Positions 4,824 through 5,999 of a stretch of DNA of 5,999 nucleotides are shown here, piece after piece (positions within the stretch are counted from its first letter, which is position 1; every line of letters begins with the position of its first letter). A program made the position numbers and the translations under genes. The stretch lies in contig JAIOSZ010000078.1 of the NCBI GenBank assembly GCA_021107335.1, positions 1-5,999 on the forward strand, in the 5' to 3' direction. The notes below the pieces were generated by a model, which did not search any database, was not told the DNA's origin, and worked only from the letters and a program-made list of their open reading frames with translations. The DNA comes from Desulfuromonadaceae bacterium. Its GTDB lineage: Bacteria > Desulfobacterota > Desulfuromonadia > Desulfuromonadales > Syntrophotaleaceae.

Positions 4824-5999
4824 ATTCTTTCAGCAGATTGTCACAAGCTTTACCAGTGCCTATAAAGGGTTACATCTTTACCCCGCCCAACATCCCACTA
4901 TTCGAAATCAACTAAAAAAGCTGCTACTGCGCCTGACTTCCCATCTTGAACAACGAGAAATGCTTAAAATAGGTCTACTTGAAGATACTTTGTTCATTGA
5001 TGACCACCTGTTCGCCATTCAAACGCCGGCCAGCGCAACACTTACCCTGCTACTGAAGCAATTAAAGATCGAGGCCCTCGAATTTCACCGGGGCCTCACC
5101 GAAAGTGAGCTGCTTCATTTTCTGCAACTATTAAGACACAGTGACATCGACCCTGAAGACCTGGAGATGTTATTGGCGGAACGAAATATCGAACACATTC
5201 GTCTGGCAGGCGGTAATCCCGACGAAGACCAAGAACCGCGCCGGGTCTATGGTCGAGCCATGACGGTTGTTAATGAAATTTTCGAAGACGTGCATTTGGG
5301 GCGTATGCCTTGCTCGAAAAAGGCCAAACAGGTCGTCAAGGATATGGCCAAACTTACCCTGTCCGATCCCCATGCCCTATTTGCCCTGTCGATGCTCAAA
5401 AGCTACGACAACTACACCTTTACCCATTCAGTCAACGTCTCGGTAATCGCCCTCGCGGTCGGCCGAGCCTGTGGACTCCCCGAAGAGCAGTTGCGCACCC
5501 TGGGCCTGGGCGGCCTGCTGCACGACATCGGCAAGTTGAAAATCGACCTGGCGATCATCACCAAACCAGGCCGTCTGACCGAGCAGGAATTTGCCCAGAT
5601 CATGAACCATCCCCGTCTGGGGGCGGACATCGTCCACAACACCCCCGGCATTTCCCCGAGCGCGATTGATATCGTGCTTGGCCATCATCTTCGCTACGAT
5701 CGACAGGGCTATCCAGCCGATGCTCAACTGCATGGACCTCCAATCATGCCAAATATCGTAGCCATTGCCGACACCTATGATGCGATCACCACCCTGCGCG
5801 CCTACCAGCGGCCGGTCACTCCGCGGCAAGCCACTAGCAAGATGCAAGAGGTCAGCGGCTCCATGCTTCACCCGGAGTACCTAAAAGCCTTTATCGCCTC
5901 CCTGGGCACCTATCCGGTCGGCAGCCTGGTACGCCTGGCAAATAACGAAATAGGCCTGGTGACACGGGTCGGCACCGACAACCCGAATGAAATTGAACT
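4813..5999 (+). CDS. HD-GYP cyclic-di-GMP phosphodiesterase-type protein (3' partial)
   Basis: The frame opens with MNSEFFQQIV and stays open for 395 codons to the right edge. Residues about 5-135 match the N-terminal domain of the preceding protein (LYPAQHP at 22-28, GLTESELLHF at 94-103). The HD-GYP domain spans about 185-355: THSVN (His205), HDIGK (237-241), NHPRLGAD (His266), GHHLRYDRQGYP (290-301) and IADTYDA (Asp320). All the His and Asp residues expected to bind the metal centre are present. Two residues of the usual HHE-x2-DG-x-GYP motif differ: Leu for Glu and Arg for the first Gly; GYP is kept. After the domain comes the FIASLGTYPVGSLVRL segment often found behind HD-GYP domains. 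The family hydrolyses cyclic-di-GMP to pGpG or GMP, controlling motility and biofilm. There is no receiver domain, signal peptide or membrane segment. It overlaps the HEAT gene by 11 nt, implying co-translation. Only a short C-terminus is probably missing. Confidence 0.92.
   Translation, partial: MNSEFFQQIVTSFTSAYKGLHLYPAQHPTIRNQLKKLLLRLTSHLEQREMLKIGLLEDTLFIDDHLFAIQTPASATLTLLLKQLKIEALEFHRGLTESELLHFLQLLRHSDIDPEDLEMLLAERNIEHIRLAGGNPDEDQEPRRVYGRAMTVVNEIFEDVHLGRMPCSKKAKQVVKDMAKLTLSDPHALFALSMLKSYDNYTFTHSVNVSVIALAVGRACGLPEEQLRTLGLGGLLHDIGKLKIDLAIITKPGRLTEQEFAQIMNHPRLGADIVHNTPGISPSAIDIVLGHHLRYDRQGYPADAQLHGPPIMPNIVAIADTYDAITTLRAYQRPVTPRQATSKMQEVSGSMLHPEYLKAFIASLGTYPVGSLVRLANNEIGLVTRVGTDNPNEIE

Noticed and set aside
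4815..4827. Tandem GAATTC at the HEAT/HD-GYP junction
   Set aside because: Two 6-base copies separated by one base encode NEF and NSEF at the gene overlap; too short to mean more than chance.
5310..5871. Frames on both strands over the HD-GYP gene
   Set aside because: The frame starting at 4813 contains every HD-GYP motif in order, so the others are shadows.

Overview
The window looks like chromosomal DNA from a Gram-negative bacterium of moderate GC content. The pairing of coaE with a HEAT-repeat protein and an HD-GYP phosphodiesterase that opens with an unusual N-terminal domain reminds me of Desulfuromonas/Geobacter-type deltaproteobacteria. That is an inference from gene style, not a demonstrated assignment. 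I see no rRNA, tRNA, CRISPR array, insertion sequence or phage gene.

Layout. (1) At 1-65 the minus strand carries what looks like the first 21 codons of a gene running off the left edge, preceded by a perfect AGGAGG. (2) At 66-529 there is a long non-coding stretch between this gene and the divergent regulator. It holds a TTGACA-type promoter candidate, a hairpin with a T-run, and an inverted repeat just ahead of the regulator. (3) 530-1315 is an intact IclR-family regulator, followed by a spacer with a 14-bp palindrome and a strong intrinsic terminator (1424-1473). (4) 1530-2364 is an alpha/beta-hydrolase (esterase/lipase-like) gene broken by a frameshift exactly at the nucleophile elbow. 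(5) 2312-2923 on the minus strand is coaE (dephospho-CoA kinase), whose 3' end overlaps the hydrolase tail-to-tail. (6) 2924-3173 is a divergent promoter region with a possible 27-codon leader ORF. (7) 3174-4823 and 4813-end are two overlapping genes: a HEAT-repeat protein and an HD-GYP protein cut by the right edge.

How they fit together. The IclR regulator may control the divergent gene at the left edge, itself, or both. CoaE does the last step of coenzyme A synthesis and is a housekeeping gene unrelated to its neighbours. The most interesting part is the HEAT/HD-GYP pair. The two proteins begin with what appears to be the same roughly 130-residue domain (YP-x2-HP motif near the start, a later LT-x2-[DE]L motif). 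One copy is joined to a HEAT solenoid and the other to a cyclic-di-GMP phosphodiesterase-type domain. With the 11-nt gene overlap this suggests a two-protein cyclic-di-GMP module in which the shared domain could mediate pairing or common sensing. That function is inference.
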